NCBI GenBank assembly: GCA_016201205.1
Contig: JACQDF010000007.1
Span: 1-33,702 of the forward strand
Reading direction: 5' to 3'
Length of the DNA: 33,702 nucleotides
Origin: Acidobacteriota bacterium
GTDB taxonomy: Bacteria > Acidobacteriota > Terriglobia > Bryobacterales > Bryobacteraceae
This document shows, one piece after another, positions 31,308-33,702 of this stretch. How positions within the stretch are numbered: position 1 is the first letter of the stretch; the number at the start of each line of letters is the position of its first letter. Both the position numbers and the translations under genes were made by a program. Below the pieces are notes generated by a model. It worked only from the letters and a program-made list of their open reading frames with translations. It was not told where the DNA came from and did not search any database.

Positions 31308-32432
31308 TCACACCAGCACGGTAAACGTCGTCTGGGTGCGCTCGACCGGCCGGTACAGCGTGTCGCGTTCCACCGGCTCGCGGCCGGCTTGCTGAATCAA
31401 CCGGAACAGCTCCTCGCGTCGAAGCGACTGGCTGGTGGTGGCCCCGGCGTCATGATAGATCTTCTCCTCGACCACCGTGCCGTCGATGTCATCGGCGCCA
31501 AAGCGCTGCGCAATCTGCGCGATCTTCGGCGTCATCATGATCCAGTACGCCTTGATGTGCGGGATGTTGTCGAGCAGGAGACGCGCCACGGCGATGTTCC
31601 GGATATCGTCAAAGCCCGTCGTCTTGGGAATATGCCGCAATGGAGTGTTGTCCGGATGGAACGCCAGCGGAATGTAGGCAACAAAGCCCTGTGTCTCATC
31701 CTGCAAGGCGCGCAGCTTCAGGAGATGATCGACGCGGTCTTCGTCTGTCTCCAGATGTCCGTACAGCATCGTGCAGTTGGACTTGAGGCCGATTTGATGG
31801 GCGGTGCGGGCGACATCGAGCCATTGCCGGCCGTCGATCTTGTGGTCGCAGATGATGCGCCGCACTCGCTCGATGAAGATCTCGGCCCCGCCGCCCGGCA
31901 GCGAGTCCATGCCTGCATCCCTCAGGCGGAGAAGAGTGTCCACGATCGTCAGCCTCGAGCGCTGCGCAAGATAGGCGATCTCGACCATCGTGAACGCCTT
32001 CAGATGCACCTCGGGGAAGCGCGCCTTGAGCCCGCGCAGCATTTCGCAATACCAATCCAGCGTCAGCTCGGGGTGCAAGCCGCCCACGATGTGGAACTCG
32101 GTGACCGCTTCCGTCCACCCGCGTCCGGCGGTCTCCCAAACCTGCTCCAGCGACATGGTGTAGGCTTTGGGGTCCTTCGCTTTCTTGCCGAATGCGCACA
32201 GGCGGCAGCTTGCGACACAGACATCGGTGGGGTTGATGTGTCGGTTGACGTTGAAATAGGTGGCGTTGCCATGCAGCCGCTCCCGCACCAGGTTGGCCAT
32301 ATAGCCGGCGCCAAGGATGTCCGGGGTGCGGAACAGCGTCACGCCGTCGCCGAAGCTGAGACGCTCACCTTGCTGGACCTTCTCCAGGATGGGCGCCAGC
32401 CGCCGGTCCTCGAACAGTGGTACAAGCTGCAT
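31308..32432 (-). CDS. mqnE: Aminofutalosine synthase MqnE (radical SAM)
   Basis: The 374-residue protein has the radical-SAM cluster motif CVASCRLCAF (Cys72, 76, 79). GGLHPELTLDWYCEMLRGLK and HLKAFTMVEI are characteristic of MqnE rather than MqnC. GGGAEIF and LYGHLETDEDRVDHLL belong to the MqnC/MqnE/CofH group. The enzyme joins 3-(1-carboxyvinyloxy)benzoate to a SAM-derived adenosyl radical in the futalosine route to menaquinone. It starts 3 bp after the mqnP stop, so the two are one operon, and it ends at the palindromic repeat shared with glcF. Confidence 0.93.
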   Translation of the reverse strand: MQLVPLFEDRRLAPILEKVQQGERLSFGDGVTLFRTPDILGAGYMANLVRERLHGNATYFNVNRHINPTDVCVASCRLCAFGKKAKDPKAYTMSLEQVWETAGRGWTEAVTEFHIVGGLHPELTLDWYCEMLRGLKARFPEVHLKAFTMVEIAYLAQRSRLTIVDTLLRLRDAGMDSLPGGGAEIFIERVRRIICDHKIDGRQWLDVARTAHQIGLKSNCTMLYGHLETDEDRVDHLLKLRALQDETQGFVAYIPLAFHPDNTPLRHIPKTTGFDDIRNIAVARLLLDNIPHIKAYWIMMTPKIAQIAQRFGADDIDGTVVEEKIYHDAGATTSQSLRREELFRLIQQAGREPVERDTLYRPVERTQTTFTVLV

Positions 32433-32435
32433 CGT

Positions 32436-33356
32436 TCAGATGTTGCCGCCGAACAGGACGATATCCGCGGCCCAAAACACAAAGAATACCATGCTCACCC
32501 AGCCGTTCACCGTGAAGAAGGCTGCGTTGACGCGCGAAAGGTCATTCGGTTTGACGAGGCTGTGCTCATACAGCAGCAGAACGATCACCGTGGCCATGCC
32601 CAAATAGCTGAGCAGGCCAAGCCGGAACACGGAGATCAGGGCAGCCAGGCAAATCAACATGCCGGCGTGCAGCAGCCGGGAGACCATGAGCGCGCGCCTG
32701 ATTCCGAGAAGGCGTGGAACGGAGTAGAGGCCCTCGCGTCGGTCGAACTCGAAATCCTGGCAGGCATAGATGATATCGAAGCCGGCGGTCCACAGGGTGA
32801 CAGCGGCGGTGAGCCAGAGGATGCGCGGATCGAGGGACCCGCGAATGGCGATCCAGGCGGCAGCCGGTGCAATGCCAAGAGCAAAGCCGAGAATCAGATG
32901 CGAGAAAGAAGTAAAGCGTTTCGTGAAGGAATAAAAGAACACCATTCCCAGCGCCGCTGGGGCCAGCCTCAGGCACAGCGGATTCAGATTCGCGGCGGCC
33001 AGCAGCAGAACAGCCGCCGCCGCCGCTGTGAACCCCCAGGCAAATCTCCTCGAGAGCAGGCCCGCCGGGAGATGGCGTGTCCTGGTGCGCGGATTGCGTG
33101 CGTCAATTTCGGCGTCCAGCAGGCGGTTGAAAGCCATGGCCGCCGAGCGGGCGCCAACCATGGCCAAAACAATCCAGCCGAGTTTTGTTCCAAGCCCTCC
33201 TGGCACGCGGCCATCCTGGCGCCAGGCCAGCAGCGCTCCCGTGAGAGCAAACGGCAGGGCAAAGACGGAGTGCTCGAACTTGATCATGTCAAGCGTCAGG
33301 CGGAGGCGCTGAAAAAAACCGGACATGCCGAATGAGATGAGCGGGACTGCTACCAT
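32436..33356 (-). CDS. mqnP: Menaquinone-pathway prenyltransferase MqnP (UbiA superfamily)
   Basis: The protein has 306 residues from ATG 33356. A second ATG at 33326 ([10 protein letters not shown]) would give 296 residues and is equally plausible, as neither has a clear ribosome site. It is an integral membrane aromatic prenyltransferase with about eight to nine helices. The first Asp-rich motif is NRLLDAEID (Asn77, Asp81, Asp85) and the second is [30 protein letters not shown] is typical of the futalosine-pathway members. It attaches the polyprenyl tail to the naphthoquinone precursor. Its direct coupling to mqnE supports this over the ubiquinone UbiA. It diverges from the DUF192 gene with 8 to 38 bp between starts. 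Confidence 0.9.
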   Translation of the reverse strand: MVAVPLISFGMSGFFQRLRLTLDMIKFEHSVFALPFALTGALLAWRQDGRVPGGLGTKLGWIVLAMVGARSAAMAFNRLLDAEIDARNPRTRTRHLPAGLLSRRFAWGFTAAAAAVLLLAAANLNPLCLRLAPAALGMVFFYSFTKRFTSFSHLILGFALGIAPAAAWIAIRGSLDPRILWLTAAVTLWTAGFDIIYACQDFEFDRREGLYSVPRLLGIRRALMVSRLLHAGMLICLAALISVFRLGLLSYLGMATVIVLLLYEHSLVKPNDLSRVNAAFFTVNGWVSMVFFVFWAADIVLFGGNI

Positions 33357-33364
33357 TCTATTTC

Positions 33365-33702
33365 ATGCGGTTGCGCGCTCTCATGCTCGCTCTCATCGCG
33401 ATGCTGGCCGCATGCCAAAGAAAGGAAGCCGACTTGACGAACCTAAGAGTGGTCACGCTTCCGGGAGGACACCAGATCTACGCGGAAGTCATGCTGCGCC
33501 GGGAAGACATGGCGCGAGGGATGATGTTCCGTACGTCGCTGGCCGAAAATCGCGGATTGCTGTTCCTCCACGGCAGGCCTGGCAGGTACCCCTACTGGAT
33601 GCACAACGTGCAGGTGCCGCTCGATATCATCTGGATGGACAAAGAGCACCGCATTGTCGAGATTTCGGCCCGTACGCCCGCCTGCCTGGAATCCGATCCG
33701 GC
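33365..33702 (+). CDS. DUF192 lipoprotein (3' partial)
   Basis: ATG 33365 opens a frame that runs off the window (112 codons seen). The leader MRLRALMLALIAMLAACQ has a lipobox with Cys17, so a membrane-anchored lipoprotein is expected. The body shows the DUF192 pattern: EVMLRREDMARGMMFRTSL, then GLLFLH, then YWMHNVQVPLDIIWMDK and TPAC. The family is a small beta-barrel of unknown function, found exported in many bacteria. It shares a very short divergent intergenic region with mqnP, so the promoters probably overlap the neighbouring coding sequence. Confidence 0.88.
   Translation, partial: MRLRALMLALIAMLAACQRKEADLTNLRVVTLPGGHQIYAEVMLRREDMARGMMFRTSLAENRGLLFLHGRPGRYPYWMHNVQVPLDIIWMDKEHRIVEISARTPACLESDP

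Overview
The window is high-GC bacterial DNA that I read as a chromosomal segment of an Acidobacteriota member, probably of the Solibacter/Bryobacter group. This rests on family content: the C-terminal half of an ADOP/MacB-type permease, a 1165-residue Oar-like TonB receptor with an N-terminal carboxypeptidase-regulatory domain, PEP-CTERM proteins, an NHL-propeller secreted protein, and futalosine-pathway menaquinone genes. I saw no tRNA, rRNA, CRISPR array, phage or transposase gene.

Layout. 1-1280: end of the ADOP permease. 1281-3913: a patch of gene remnants (a 61-bp esterase scrap, a phospholipase-D-like 3' fragment joined head to head with a PEP-CTERM gene that lost its signal peptide, and an S9-peptidase-like 5' scrap) around an apparently intact NlpC/P60-type gene. 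3914-4861: Tat-type aldo/keto reductase. 12454-4889, all minus strand: TPR protein, GT2 glycosyltransferase, DegT-type aminotransferase, a twice-repeated 90-bp structured element, NAD-dependent epimerase, methyltransferase, NagX/DUF5009-type membrane protein, sialidase-like protein and a shortened esterase. Most are coupled by ATGA or longer overlaps, so this looks like a surface-glycan operon followed by carbohydrate-modifying enzymes. 12636-15698, plus strand: LOR/SDH-type ornithine cyclodeaminase homologue, queF and a coiled-coil methyltransferase, all overlapping. 15734-17890, minus: Zn/Cd/Pb-type P1B ATPase that probably starts at ATT. 18067-19356: two broken genes. 19626-21680: NHL propeller, converging on an operon (26706-21586, minus) of TonB receptor plus FAD-dependent oxidoreductase. 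26867-28005: frameshifted acyltransferase. 28257-28801: frameshifted exported-protein gene. 28807-31255: glcE-glcF. 33356-31308, minus: mqnP-mqnE. 33365 to the end: DUF192 lipoprotein, cut by the window edge.

The most notable signal is gene damage. Three genes with exosortase-type or similar C-terminal anchors are all broken. Two of them carry a frameshift caused by a perfect 5-bp tandem duplication (AGCCT x2 at 18160-18169, TGCAA x2 at 28341-28350), and removing one copy restores the frame in each. Nearby are an ochre codon in a split-barrel flavoprotein gene (19297-19299) and a one-T deletion in an acyltransferase gene (27047-27050). Together with the truncated remnants at 1281-5800 this suggests relaxed selection on the exported-protein repertoire, reversible slippage switching, or assembly errors. 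Raw reads would separate these. The second notable signal is the tandem 90-bp element at 9973-10152, whose complementary segments nest into a long hairpin with a possible pseudoknot.
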